Positions 1 through 13,500 of a stretch of DNA of 64,000 nucleotides are shown one piece after another. Origin of the DNA: Enchytraeus crypticus (Eukaryota; Annelida; Clitellata; Enchytraeida; Enchytraeidae); the NCBI GenBank assembly GCA_905160935.1, contig CAJHZI010000710.1, positions 46,001 through 110,000 on the forward strand, written 5' to 3'. Every line of letters starts with the position of its first letter. The first letter of the stretch is position 1. Position numbers and translations under genes: made by a program. Below the pieces are notes generated by a model. That model was not told the DNA's origin, searched no databases, and was given only the letters and a program-made list of their open reading frames with translations.

Positions 1-440
1 AAAAATAGTTAATATAACTAGAAACCAAACACTAAAACAAGCGGTTCATATTAAATTCATAGCCAGTAAATTTACTATTCATTTCTTTATTCGTCAAAAA
101 CAGACAGGATCAAGATGCATCACATATAAATATATACACACACATACACACAAAAACATAGGATCAAAAAACAATCAAAAATGAAATACTAGAAACTTAA
201 CTTGAATTCTTGCTAATACCAGCACTAGCATTAAAAGCTTCGTAAATTAAATACACGCTTCTACCATAAGACATTCTATTGTCTAGAACCATCGAAAAAT
301 TTATAGGCAATCTAAAACAATGACACATTTTATCTAAATCCCTCAACAAATATCTAATTGCAAAATGCTTTAAAATTATATTTATACTGAATCTACATGT
401 ATTTAGGCTGCTTCTAAAGAAATTAAACAGAAGTTTAACT

Positions 441-737
441 CTAATGTGCTTTAAAATCCAATCTACCCAATCCTATCATAATTGGCTTAACAGATTCCCT
501 TTTATGATAGTTAAATAGCTTTCTATAAACACTGTTCCAGGCAACATTTAAATCATGAATTTGATCGTTTCTAAGTGAAATACTAACAGTGGCATAGGTT
601 GAAATGGGCAAGCAGTAGGACTCAGTAGGACGCAGTAGTAGATGCAATCTTGTCAGCTCAGTTAAATAAGCTGGTTTACTCAATATATTATTGCAACTAG
701 AGTAAAATTTTCTAATAATCAAATTGGTATCAACCAT
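441..737 (-). pseudogene. LINE reverse-transcriptase C-terminal fragment
   Basis: A 98-codon frame reads LNVAWNSVYRKLFNYHKRES, then VKPIMIGLGRLDF. This is the pattern found near the C-terminus of many animal non-LTR ORF2 proteins (WN..YRK.F.....ESVK......GRLDF). There is no RT core, so it is a 5'-truncated copy. The rest of 1-900 is AT-rich with nothing recognised. Confidence 0.6.
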
Positions 738-924
738 TAGATTTTTACTTGCTATAAAAGTAATACCTCAGTATTTAAAACGTTTTACCCAGTTTAATGG
801 TTTTTTCATTAGAGACATTTAATAATGAGCTAGGTTGTATAAGTTTCTAAGGGATGTCACAGACAGATAGATAATTCTTCAATTGTCTCTTTCATACATA
901 GACTCAGTTATAATCAATTATAAG

Positions 925-1140
925 TTTCTCTTGTTTCGTGATCTCTTGTTTCTTGTTCTCTTGTTTCTTGTTCTCTTGTTTCGTGTTCTCTTGTTTCTTG
1001 TTCTCTTGTTTCTTGTTCTCTTGTTTCGTGATCTCTTGTTTCTTGTTCTCTTGTTTCTTGTTCTCTTGTTTTGTGTTCTCTTGTTTCGTGTTCTCTTGTT
1101 TCTTGTTCTCTTGTTTCGTGTTCTCTTGTTTCTTGTTCTA
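925..1140. repeat. 15-bp minisatellite
   Basis: About 14 copies of CTCTTGTTTCTTGTT with C/G variants (TTTCGTG). Because 15 is divisible by 3, it leaves open frames on both strands that are not genes. Confidence 0.95.
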
Positions 1141-1206
1141 TTAACGAAATTTATTTGTGTGTGCACTAAGATCTGCCTAGCTCTGGCTGCAAAACCATAT
1201 CTCACT

Positions 1207-1300
1207 CATAGTGCACTGCCTACTGGCAGGGCCTCTCCTCTTCTCTGTTTTCCGCCTTCCTCTTCATTTCCACATGCGAGTGGATCTCCAAATGATCTGT
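1207..1300 (-). repeat. LINE-Z 3' end fragment
   Basis: Contains the family's AGTGCACTGCCTACTGGCAG and CTTCCTCTTCATTTCCACAT blocks, also seen at 13.9 kb and 30.9 kb. Confidence 0.6.
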
Positions 1301-1310
1301 AACATTCTTT

Positions 1311-2475
1311 TGATGTGCAATTATTCTTGGGGGATTCTGCTTATGATAAGGTGGGCCCCTATGCCTTCCTCAACTTTGACTGACATTTACTGGGCAGGGG
1401 CGTAATTCTCTGAGAAAACAATCCTGTTTACCATATCCTGTGTAATAAAAACATGTAAGTAAATGAAACTTCGCAAATTTTATAAATATATATATTTATT
1501 GCTAACATATTTTATATGTTGTAACACATTTGTGTCCTGATCTACAACGCCATCGTTCAAAAGTTGTTGTTGTTGTTGTTCATATTTGTATGTATTTCAG
1601 GTCTCACTTCAGATCGGTAACTTCTAAAGTTCTGCATTCCTCCAAAGTTCTAAGTTTTAAACCTGCTACGCAGCAGCTGATTTAAGATATTCACACTTCA
1701 CCTCTAAGTATATACAAGAACTTTACCAGAAGAAAGGATACTTGCGATAGGACATAACCTCTATTGGAATTGTATATGTGGGCCTTAGGGTCTTCTAAAT
1801 TCTCTTTAGGATATATACGAGAACTGGCGTAGAAAGATACGAAGACTTAAAGAACTGATTGAAGAACATTTGAGCGATGCCCACTAAAGGTATTTCTTCA
1901 TCAGAGTTCATTTTTACGCTTTTGGTATTAATAATACAAAGTTTTTTTAATTCCATGCCATTAGCATTTCTTATTGCTATATTCGTGTTAATTTATTTGT
2001 GTTAATCTTAAATTAATTAATTCAGTAAATTAAATTTATTTCTAATTAATTTAGTTTAGTAAATTTTTCCGGCTTTGAACACTACCGTTCGCAAATCTTC
2101 TTCATAATTTCTCGCAACAGTCGATATTCATTTCGTCAATGTTTTCACGCTTAATAAATTGCAACCATTAATTCCGTACAATTTTTACCTAGATAGAAAT
2201 CGGTTAAAACTGAGTGGGTGGTTTTCCTGAAATTTTCCGGAGAAGTGATAAGTGATTGGGCACAAGATATGTGAGCGCAAGTGAATCAGTTGTCAACAGC
2301 TCAGAGTAACAGCTGTACAGTTACTCCACTGCTTCGACACGAGGAGTTCTTGTATAGGCGGCTGATCGAAAATCCAAATTACCCACTTTACCTTAAATTC
2401 AAACTGTCAAATATAAAAGACTAACTACTATGTAAAATTTCTTCCTCTAATACAAAACATTAATTATTAAAATAT
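1311..2475. other. No gene recognised
   Basis: AT-rich sequence with a short (GTT)n run near 1565. No coding frame, RNA gene or repeat family recognised. Confidence 0.5.
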
Positions 2476-2484
2476 CATTAATAT

Positions 2485-2735
2485 GCCAATACTATGACAC
2501 ACCATACCACTGCATACTATGCTATTTCATAGAACACGGTATCGCTGTATACTATGTTGTACTTTGACACACCATACCACTGCATACTATGCTATACTAT
2601 GGCATACCGTACCGCTGCATACTATGTTGTACTATGGCATACCGTACCGTTGCATACTATGCTATACTATGGAATAACGTACCGCGGTATACTATGATGT
2701 ACAATGATATACGTACCGCTGAATACTAATTGTAT
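2485..2735. repeat. Degenerate minisatellite of about 35 bp
   Basis: Six to seven irregular units built on GCATACTATGCTATACTATG followed by GCATACCGTACCGCT. Confidence 0.85.
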
Positions 2736-2884
2736 GTTGAACAGCATACAATTAATTAATAATAATTACAAGCAGCAGAAAACTTAGTTGAAGAAATTCC
2801 TCGTTAAAAAATTCTAATTTTAAGTTGTTTTCTTTGCTAGCTTCTGGATACCCTCAATACGATTAATTGATTTTATTGTTTGAT

Positions 2885-3110
2885 TGATTGTGTCCCCGTG
2901 TTCTGTTCGGGTTGTTTGAAGAATAGACCAACCGTGTATGCTCGTGTCGTAGAAGGCGACATTAAAACTAGATCCAAACCAACGTCAGAAAGGCATTCGG
3001 TTGGTGAGCGCCTAGGTTCCAGAAATTGCTACAAAAACTAAAACGAATGGATCAAGTCTATTCGTATCCCGATCCTAGTTAAACTGGAATTTAAGGAAAT
3101 ATGATGATGA
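2885..3110 (+). repeat. Element C, internally deleted copy
   Basis: Starts CCCCGTGTTCTGTTCGGG and TTGTTTGAAGA. It continues with GGCATTCGGTTGGTGAGCGC and ends CTAGTTAAACTGGAATTTAA plus (ATG)n. Both ends match the longer minus-strand copy at 52120-53165. Confidence 0.65.
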
Positions 3111-3330
3111 TGATGATTATGATGATGATTGTTTGATTGACTGATCGATTAATCAATTCATTAAATTTGGATTGATTAATAAATTGATTAGTAGATTGAT
3201 TGATTTGAAGGATTGATTTGATTGGTTGAATGATTTATTGAATGAATAATTGATTTATTGAAGGATTGATTGATTGATTGTTTAATTGATTGACAGACTG
3301 ATTGATTGATTGATTGATTGATGACTCAGA
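3110..3330. repeat. (TGAT)n degenerate microsatellite
   Basis: Irregular TTGATTGATT repeats directly 5' of Pax6 coding exon 1. Confidence 0.9.
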
Positions 3331-3343
3331 CGACGACTGCCAC

Positions 3344-3449
3344 ATGACGTCACGAGGCTCTTGCTCGGCAGTGGGTGGGATGTCAGCAGGTGGGGGCCTG
3401 GGGGCGGATAACAACAACACAGACAAGAGCAAGGCCCGGCCTAAACGAG
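3344..3449 (+). CDS. Pax6: Pax6 coding exon 1 (N-terminus)
   Basis: ATG at 3344 opens 35 codons ([12 protein letters not shown]..., Gly/Ser-rich, then a basic stretch KARPKRG) and ends at CGAG before the donor GTGAGG. The phase (1) exactly fits the next exon, making Gly-His-Ser-Gly. Spiralian Pax6 proteins commonly have a short variable N-terminus before HSGVNQLGG. The frame stays open upstream; an AG at 3330 could be a 5' UTR acceptor, so the start and upstream UTR exons are uncertain. Confidence 0.7.
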
Positions 3450-6400
3450 GTGAGGGGCGCGCTGATAGCGATCCAGGTGAGACTGGCCTGGAGACCCTGG
3501 ATAGTAGATCCAGGCACCTAGGGGTCTAGGCCCTTTAGTTAAGTCTTAGGGGGCCTATGCCCTAAGTAATAAATTATACTAATTCTAGTTTAGAATAAGA
3601 AGGGTCCATAATCAATATCAATCAATTAATAAGAATTTAACCAACGGTTCCTCGCCATAAAGCAATGTCAGGGACGTCCCTTGCAGACTCTACCCAAACA
3701 GGCACCAAAGCACCACATGATGACGACTGAGTACACAGAGACCACAAGAGAATGCGAGATAAAGAAATAATGTGACCTTCACTTATCTTGGGTTGAGTCC
3801 GGATCTTGTTAGCATGTTGTTCGACAGTGGATCAGTAGGTGCAGGGTTCAAATCCAGAGCTCTCCCCGTCACTGACTTGCTGTTCGAGCAGGAAACAGAC
3901 GTTATACTTGGCTTTTGCCCTTGTAATTTTCGACGTATGTATAACAGATTCGGAATTTTGGTGACCTTTTGATACGTTCTGCCGAATTTCAAAGTTTGTA
4001 CTTCAGTTCTTATTTCCTATTGTACAAGTTCTGAGAAACTGATGTACACAAACACTTTAAAAAGTTATCTCAAAAAGATTTTCTATTGTTCAGCTTTCTA
4101 CTTACTGTTGTTTTATGTCGGTTATTTTATTTTATGTTATTTTATATCATCTAAAACTCATTTATGTGTTATTTTATGTTTTCTTAAACTCTTTGATGTT
4201 GTTTTTTGTTTTACAGTGTTATTTTAATTGCTATTTTTTACTATTTTATGTAAAAAGCAAATAAAGCTAAAACTAAGCTTAATGTCAGTTTCTTCCCTCA
4301 CTCTAAAACGATGTCAGTGACGGGAGAGCCCATGATTTGAACCCCGCACATACTGATCCGCGATCGAGCGATCGAGTATTTTGCCGACGTCGCCACTAGC
4401 TCCAGCCATTCCTTTATTAATTTGGCCACAGCATTCGATTAATTTTAATAGCATTCAAAAAAGTCTCTTTTTAAATGAGAGATGATTAACTTAGATGAAG
4501 CAAAGCATGATATTAACAATATTGCTTCAATCAGTTTATGTACTTTGAGAAATTTAAAAGCAATTGGAATTTCAATTTCAACTAATATCGTACTACATAG
4601 AAATTTTGATGGAGCATAATTTAGATATTTAAATTGTTTCAATTGATTTACGTCACATAAATTAATTAATATCTTTAATTCTAACAAAGCATCACAATTA
4701 TTACAAAATGTATCGCTATTTAAGAAGTAATTCTAATTTTCCATACGAAGATTATTTCAGTGATAAATACACTACTTTATGAAAATTATGAGCTAATATT
4801 GTAACTTATCAAATACGTCTTACCATTACTTCTGTATAATTTAGCATATTTGATTTAGCATATGTGACTTCTTATTTTTAGATCACAGTGGGGTGAACCA
4901 GTTATCACTTATCATTTTCTCTTATCGCACAGGTCACAGTGGAGTGAATCAGTTATCACTTATCATTTTTTCTTATCGCACAGGTCACAGTGGAGTGAAT
5001 CAGCTGGGAGGGGTGTTTGTGAACGGACGTCCCCTGCCTGACTCCACTCGTCAGAGGATAGTCGAGCTCGCCCATAGCGGGGCTCGACCCTGCGACATCT
5101 CGCGCATTCTCCAAGTCTCTAACGGCTGCGTCAGCAAAATCCTCGGCCGTTACTACGAGACCGGGTCCATCCGCCCACGAGCCATTGGGGGGAGTAAGCC
5201 CCGGGTAGCGACCCCCGATGTGGTGGGTAAGATAGCTCAGTACAAGAGAGAGTGCCCCTCGATATTCGCCTGGGAGATCAGAGATCGGCTGATCTCAGAG
5301 GGGTTGTGCACCCATGACAACATCCCCAGCGTAAGTACTGTTTTCTGAGTATTTGTGATGGCATGCACAGTGTAAGTACTGTGCTCTGAGTATTTGTGAC
5401 AACATGCACAGTGTAAGTACTGTGCTCTAAGTATTTGTGATGACATCCCCAGTGTAAGTACTGTGTTCTAAGTATTTGTGATAACATCCTCAGTGTAAGT
5501 ACTGTGCTCCAAGTATTTGTGATAACATCCTCAGTGTAAGTACTGTGCTCTAAGTAATTGTGATGACATCCCCACTGTAAGTACTGTGCTCTAAGTATTT
5601 GTGATAACATCGTCACTGTAAGTACTGTGCTCTAAGTATTTGTGATAACATCCTCACTGTAAGTACTGTGTTCTAAATACTTGTGACGATATTCACAGTA
5701 CTACATTCTGAGTACTTATGATTAGCAAGTTAAGAGTGAACTGAACACTCAGTATTCTCATATTCTCATTTACTAGTTACTTTAGAAAATCGCCTGCTGA
5801 AGCTTTGGATAAATTATGTTAAATTGTCAGCATATTCTAATGATTTAAGTAATATTAGTGATAGATATTTAAAAATTTCTGACTGTTCTCACACGACCTG
5901 GTTATGGTTGTGATGGTTGGTAGATTGTATGTTCTCACACGACCTGGTTATGGTCGTGATGGTTAACGGGTTGTATGTTCTCACACGACCTGGTTATGGT
6001 CGTGATGGTCGATGGGTTGTATGTTTTCACACGACCTGGTTATGGTCGTGATGGTCGATGGGTTGTATATTCTCACACGACCTGGTTATGGTTGTGATGG
6101 TTGACGGGTTGTATGATGTCACACGACCTGGTTATGGTCGTGATGGTTGACGGGTTGTATGTTGTCACACGACCTGGTTATGGTCGTGATGGTTGACGGG
6201 TTGTATGATGTCACACGACCTGGTTATGGTCGTGATGGTTGGGGTGGGATTGAGATGAGATAGGGGAGAGGGATGCTAGATGTAGCAGTGGGGGTGGATG
6301 CTGAAGAGAATTATTTGTTCATTAGTTGTCCATCTGTTTGTATCTCCTCTCATCCGTGAACTTCTGATAAATTACTCCCTCCTTTCTCTCCTCTCACTCT

Positions 6401-7205
6401 CTCACTTCATCCGCTCACTGAGTGCAGAGTGCAAGCCTTGTTATAGCGGTAGGTCATTCCTACGTTACATCCACCCTAGATATTGAAACAGACGTTAAAG
6501 TCGTATTACTATTATTGAGTATAAGTATTATAGACAGTTATCGTTTGATATTTTAATTTGGCTTTTAAGTTTTCTTTTTTCTTTACGCCTTGGAGAATGT
6601 AATATTACGGTTATCAGCTTGATAGAAGATAGGAAGAGATAGAACAGCATTTCTTGTAGTGCATCACGTTTGACAAATCTGTCATTCTATAATACAGCAC
6701 AGCATTCATATCACATATATAATTATTCTATATATGTGATATACATGCGTATCACATATATATTCTATATACTTGATATGCATGTATACATTCTTTATTT
6801 TACATTCTCTCTCTTCAGCGCATGTTTTTCAGGTCGTTTGAGGTGAATCGATTTGTGGTAACATGTGATAGGAGACGTTCCTGACATCATCCTTTTATGA
6901 GGAAACGGACTATCGTCCGTTTAAAAAATGCATATCACATATACTTACATATCACGTAGTTATCATATACACATCACATACACGTACCTATCACATAGTT
7001 ATGACGTACACATTATTAGTTATCACATACACATCATATACACGTATCTATCACATAGTTATGACGTACACATCACATACATATCACACATACGTATATA
7101 TAACATAGTTATCATGTACATATCACATGCATATCGCATACATAGGCATTCACATAACATATCACATCACGTTACAAACATATCACTTATATAACACATA
7201 CATAT

Positions 7206-7244
<39 letters not shown>

Positions 7245-10200
7245 TATTACTATTATATATATATGTACATATCACTTATAGAACACATACATTTCACATA
7301 CATATCACTTATATAACGCATACATATCACAAACATACCACATGTATTGTGTACATAGCACATACACATCACATACACATCACGTACACATCGCATACAC
7401 TTCACATAAATATCACATACAAATCACATACACTTCACATACACATCACATACACATCACGAGCCGGTCTAACGACATACCCTGACTTACACACAGGATA
7501 TGGTTATGGTAGCAGGAAGTCCCAATCATTACTTCCTATCCCTGTGAGAGACCCGGACGTTACCCGGGGCGTGTGCTGTATAAACGAAGAACTCTTGATA
7601 TAGTTCTCTATCAACTCTTTGTAACTCTTTGCTCTATTTACCCATCAACTGATGATAGAACGCTGCCTCAGGTTGTGCTTAATTGAATCTTCCCTCCTCT
7701 GGAATAATTTATATCAATAAGTCAACACTAGTGGTGACAATTCAGAACCCGTAAAGGACTATTGCAGCAAAATAAAGCACTACTTAAATAAATACATTTC
7801 TTGTAACAAGTTGTTGTAGTATAATTTCTTGTCGTATATCTTGACGTAGGCCTATGTTGTAGTTTTTAAGCTCAGAAGACCTCGGAAAACTACTTTATAA
7901 AATATGTTTTTCTCTAAGCTGGCCTACTAAGCTGGTTTTCTTAGTGCGGGCCTTCGAAAGGTCTGTGTAAGGCAAAAACTTTCGCGAAGGGATTAACTTG
8001 TTGATCTATGGAGGTCTTTTATGGAGCGAAAAGCAGAGGCTGAGTATGAAGATGTACCTTGGACCTGCCACTTGGCAGAACACTAGAGAGAGAGAGAGAG
8101 AGAAAAATAAGCGAAGAATATTTCTCTTGTCTCACAGCTGCTTCCTATAACAGTAAACTCTCTTACTGAACTTGTTACTTGATCATCTTGACTTGTCTCC
8201 ATGACGTTCTGGACATTTCAACAGTCTTGAAGTAATATGATATGTAATTTATATGCGCGGTTTCTAATGTTCTCCACACAATACGGAACCTTTCATTGCG
8301 GGATTTTTAGTGCGAGGTTTTAGTGCGGGATTTTTAGTGCGAGGTTTTAGTGCGGGATTTTTAGTGTTTTTGGTGCGAAGTTTTTAGTGCGGGATTTAGT
8401 GCGGGGTTTCAGTGAGGGATTTTTAGTGCGGGGTTTTAGTGCGGGGTTTGTAGTGCGAGGTTTTAGTGCGGGATTTTTAGTGCGGGGTTTAGTGCGGGGT
8501 TTCAGTGAGGGATTTTTAGAGCGGGGTTTTTAGAGCGGGGTTTTTAGTGCAGGGTTTTTAATGTTCTCCACACAACACATAATTCTTCAGTCCTTTGCTT
8601 TTCATTTTGGTGTTTTGCTCTGACTGGATATTGATCACGTGATTGATGGACCCGGCATGTTAACAGATGTTACATTGCATCTCATTGACTTCTAGCGGCG
8701 TAACAACAACAACAACTGCTCAGTGGAAATAGCGTAGACTAAGAGAGATCTATGTGGTCCAGTCCTCTATCAATCAATCCTACAGAAATCTTTATAAAGC
8801 GCAGTCTTAACAATAGCTCAGATGCGCTTTGTGGAGAACCAGTAGAAAGTAGGCCTAGTCCTGTAAATAAATAGATAAATAAAGAGCATACGAGGTGGCA
8901 AAAACTGGTAATATTAAAGTTTGCGTATTTTCCTCACTCGAAAGCGATGTCAGTGACGGGGAGCCGAGGATTTGAACCCCGCACATACTGATCCGCGGTC
9001 GAATATATTACCGACATAGCCACTGGATACAGCCACCACTTCTCTGTTGGGCCTGAGTGTTCCCAGTGTTCCAGAAATCAATTGGATGAGTCCACAAAGA
9101 TCAGTGAGAAGCAAACCTTCACCCTACGGGAACAAGGTTTCTGATGCAGTTTCCTGGAAAGCATCTAGTCACAGTTAATAGTCTATATGATTAGATGTGC
9201 TATAAGTGGACTAAAGATAGGACTTAGATGTGCTATAAGTGGACTAAAGATAGGACTTAGATGTGCTATAAGTGGACTAAAGACAGGACTTAGATGTGCT
9301 ATAAGTGGAATAAAGATAGGACTTAGATGTGTTATAAGTGGAATAAAGATAGGACTTAGATGTGTTATAAGTGGAATAAAGATAGGACTTAGTTGTGCTG
9401 TAGATGTAAATAGACATGATGGGCTCTAAATATATATACATGTAGATTAAATGTGATTTAATACTACTTTACTACTTAATGACAAACACGGCACCTGTCG
9501 ACATTAAATTCTAATCTACCGCTTGGTTGCCATTTCTCAGGTTTCTTCAATCAACCGAGTATTGCGCAACCTGACGACAGAAACCCACAAGGGGCACCTC
9601 GGTCAGCCTCAGATGTACGACAAATTTGGATTATTTGGGGGTCAGGCTTGGCACAGGGCTGCGACGAACCCCTGGTACTCCACGCCCGGGCACGGGGCGG
9701 CGGCCGCTGCGGCGATGGCGGCGGGGCTGGGCATGACAGGACAGGCTCAGATACCTCATCACCCCTCAAGCCTGCATCACGTGGCCGTAGAGAAAAAGGG
9801 TTTGTTGATTAAGAGTATTGTTAATTAAGACTATTGTTAATTAGACTAAGGGTTAGTTAATTAAGACTATTTTTAATTAAGACTATTGTTTCCTATGAGC
9901 AGTTCCATAGGCAGTTGAAGACCCACCTTTTCCATCTCTCTTTTCCATCCAGTGTCCATGAGCAGCGATCTGCGCCTAAACCTCCTTTTCTTTAATTCCC
10001 TTCACTTTGGACTGATTATCTGGATTTTGGAATTTGCACCGTTTTTGGACCTTCTTTATGCTGGCCGGCTGGATTTTGTCTCAATAGTGTTCGATGTTGT
10101 CACTGATGACTCTAGCACTCTAATTGTTGTTATGTTATGTTACTTAAGACTATTTTTAATTAAGATTTCATTAAATAAGACTATTTTTAATTAAGATTTC

Positions 10201-10421
10201 ATTAAATAAGACTATTTTTAATTAAGATTTCATTAAATAAGACTATTTTTAATTAAGACTCTTTTTAATTTAGACTATTTTTAACAAGGACAATGTTAAT
10301 TAAGATTAGATTTATTAAAATTAGATTAATTAAGACTATGTTAATTAAGACTATGTTAATTAAGACTATTGTTTGGTAATTATACCTATTTCAATGCAGT
10401 TGTGTTTCTTTCCTAAATGCA

Positions 10422-10515
<94 letters not shown>

Positions 10516-13500
10516 AGAATGAGATAGAGAGTTGAGAAATAGAAAGAGAGAGAGAGAGATGAAAGGAGAGAGAGTGTGAATGAGAAGGAAAGAGCTGAGG
10601 ATAGATTACATTAGACTTTGAAATGTATCTCTGATGTAACGCCAGTATCTATCCAGCGAGTGACAGCACTAGAGTTGTTGTTGTTGTATCCAGTCTGCAG
10701 CATCCTCGTTCCACTAGTCACATGACCCCCTCCCCTCTCCCACTCCTGCTCGTTATCAAGCCAGGTGATATTAGGACGGCACGGATTAGCCTGGATTTGA
10801 TCCGGGGTTATTTGCGCTAACTTAACGCTCCACTGCGCTCCTTGATTCCTCCTCGACAAGACGTCCAGATCTCAGTGTCACCCGGTGTGGCTCGTCATAC
10901 TTCCCGGCTCGCGAGCAGTCTCGCGAGCAGGCTTGGCTCGTGATCAGGCTTGGCTGGTGATCAGGCTTGGCTCGTGATCAGGCTTGGCTCGTGATCAGGC
11001 TTGGCTTGTGATCAGGCTTGCCTTGTTGTTTGGCTCGTGTCGCTTATATCCGGTTTGTAAACTGAAGTGACGTTTTCGCTGCGGTGTTGTCTTGGATGAC
11101 GAGAGTGATTGAGGAGCATAGGGAGCGGGTATTTTATTGATTTTATTCAGAGATGATCTGAACTGTATCAATCAATCAATCAATCATTCCACTCATCTTT
11201 CCTCTATCTCTCTTAATTCTTCTTCTCATCGCTATCATCGACTGAACTAAGTGCTTCGTCGACTAAAATATAGTTGAGCCATTAGAATTTCAGTTAATCC
11301 CGACGCTGATATTGCCTCTAGAAATAACACTGATTCTTAACCAGGGATTGACTTCCAGGTTAAATTTAAACCTCTTAAAGAAGAAGCTTAGATATAATTT
11401 CTACACAGTTGATCTCAGCACATCTGGTCCAAATTCTTCTTGCTGAGTTGTATAATTGCTTAAGTAGACAGAACTGGATAACTGGACTCACTGGAAGCAC
11501 TGAAGCACAGGAAGCACTGGTTTGACTAGAGTTCTGCTGGTTTGACTAGAGTTCTGCTGGTTTGACTAGAGTTCTGCTGGTTTGACTAGAGTTCTGCTGG
11601 TTTGACTAGAGTTCTGCTGGTTTGACTAGAGTTCTGCTGGTTTGACTAGAGTTCTGCTGGTTTGACTAGAGTTCTGCTGGTTTGACTAGAGCTCTGCTGG
11701 TTTGACTAGAGCTCTGCTGGTTTGACTAGAGTTCTGCTGGTTTGACTAGAGTTCTGCTGGTTTGACTAGAATTCTGCTGGTTTGACTAGAGTTCTGCTGG
11801 TTTCACTAGAGTTCTGCTGGTTTCACTTGAGAATGCTCGACACTAAGCCGCTAATAACTCAACGCTTCCCGACTACCCGCGTGACATTGATAGCCTGTGT
11901 GCGCGAATGTCTGTCTGTCTGTATGTGTGCGTGTTTATGTACGATTGATCTTTGATATCTTGAGAGCTTATTTTTATTTAAAAGTTGATTCTCCTTGAGT
12001 CATGTGTACACAGTGCAATAGAGTGTACACAGTGCAATAGAGTGTACACAGTGCAATAGAGTGTACACAGTGCAATAGAGTGTACGCAGTTCAATAGACG
12101 AGTGTATTGTATATTAACAGCATTGTAAAAACCTGACCTATACTCGCAATTCAGCAGCAATTTTGTAATCAAATGAGGTAGGGGTCTAGGAACGTGCACC
12201 TCTGTGGTAGCTATTGTAGGATGAGAATATTAGGTGTTTTAATCGATCATAATCGTGGGCAGACGCTCCTTTATGTTTTCTGCACCGACAATAGGGAACT
12301 CTCTGCCACAAGATTTTCGATCTTGTAATTGTATTGGTACCATCCTGGGCAAGCTAAAAACTCATCTCTTTATGCCATTGGTCTAAAATTTGACCCGTTT
12401 GCCTTGGATCTTGGATTTGCACTGTTTTGATCTCGCTTTCTCTTGTGGTTTCTGTGTACTCAGTCGTCATCATGTGGTGCTTTGTCGCCTGTTTGTGTAG
12501 AGTCTGCAAGAGACGTCTCTGACATTGCCTTATGGCGAGGAACCGGACGATAAATTCTTATTGATTGTTTGTTTAAGATTCAATTAATTTCGTTTATGCT
12601 TTAAAATCATAATAAGAAACATAGCGCTGTGCACAGAACGCTGGTTCAGTTAATATTATAAATCAATAGACTGATGAGCACGCATTTGATCATCTTAAGG
12701 AAGAGGAAGAGCGAGATTTCGAGGTAACTGTCTTGTTACCAAACAAACGCATAAACTACCAGCATAAAGTCTTTTGCTGGTAGTTTTTAGTTTTATCTAT
12801 ATGTATATTTTTATTATCATCTTATTTCAAATGCATTTCATTCTAGTTAGTGCTATATCAGCTGGTATATTGTAGAGCTAATTTAGCTAGTATAGCCCGT
12901 GTAACTGGTATAACTAGTTAGCTAGTATAGCCCGTGTAACTGGTATAACTAGTTAGCTAGTATAGCCCGTGTAACTGGTATAACTAGTTAGCTAGTATAG
13001 CCCGTGTAACCGGTATAACTAGTTAGCTAGTATAGCCCGTGTAACCGGTATAACTAGTTAGCTAGTATAGCCCGTGTAACCGGTATAACTAGTTAGCTAG
13101 TATAGCCCGTGTAACCGGTATAACTAGTTAGCTAGTATAGCCCGTGTAACCGGTATAACTAGTTAGCTAGTATAGCCCGTGTAACCGGTATAACTAGTTA
13201 GCTAGTATAGCCCGTGTAACCGGTATAACTAGTTAGCTAGTATAGCCCGTGTAACCGGTATAACTAGTTAGCTAGTATAGCCCGTGTAACCGGTATAACT
13301 AGGTATAACTAGTTAGCTAGTATAGCCCGTGTAACCGGTATAACTAGTTAGCTAGTATAGCCCGTGTAACCGGTATAACTAGTTAGCTAGTATAGCCCGT
13401 GTAACTGGTATAACTAGTTAGCTAGTATAGCCCGTGTAACTGGTATAACTAGTTAGCTAGTATAGCCCGTGTAACTGGTATAACTAGTTAGCTAGTATAG

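Noticed and set aside
883..1302. Overlapping open frames on both strands (Leu/Phe-rich, Arg/Lys-rich)
   Set aside because: Produced by the 15-bp minisatellite; no start context or homology.
5884..6245. CRISPR-like regular repeat
   Set aside because: Units are contiguous with no variable spacers and lie in an animal intron; a minisatellite.
10611..10859. 82-aa minus-strand frame in Pax6 intron 3
   Set aside because: Contains a microsatellite-derived Asn run and no family motif; insufficient support.
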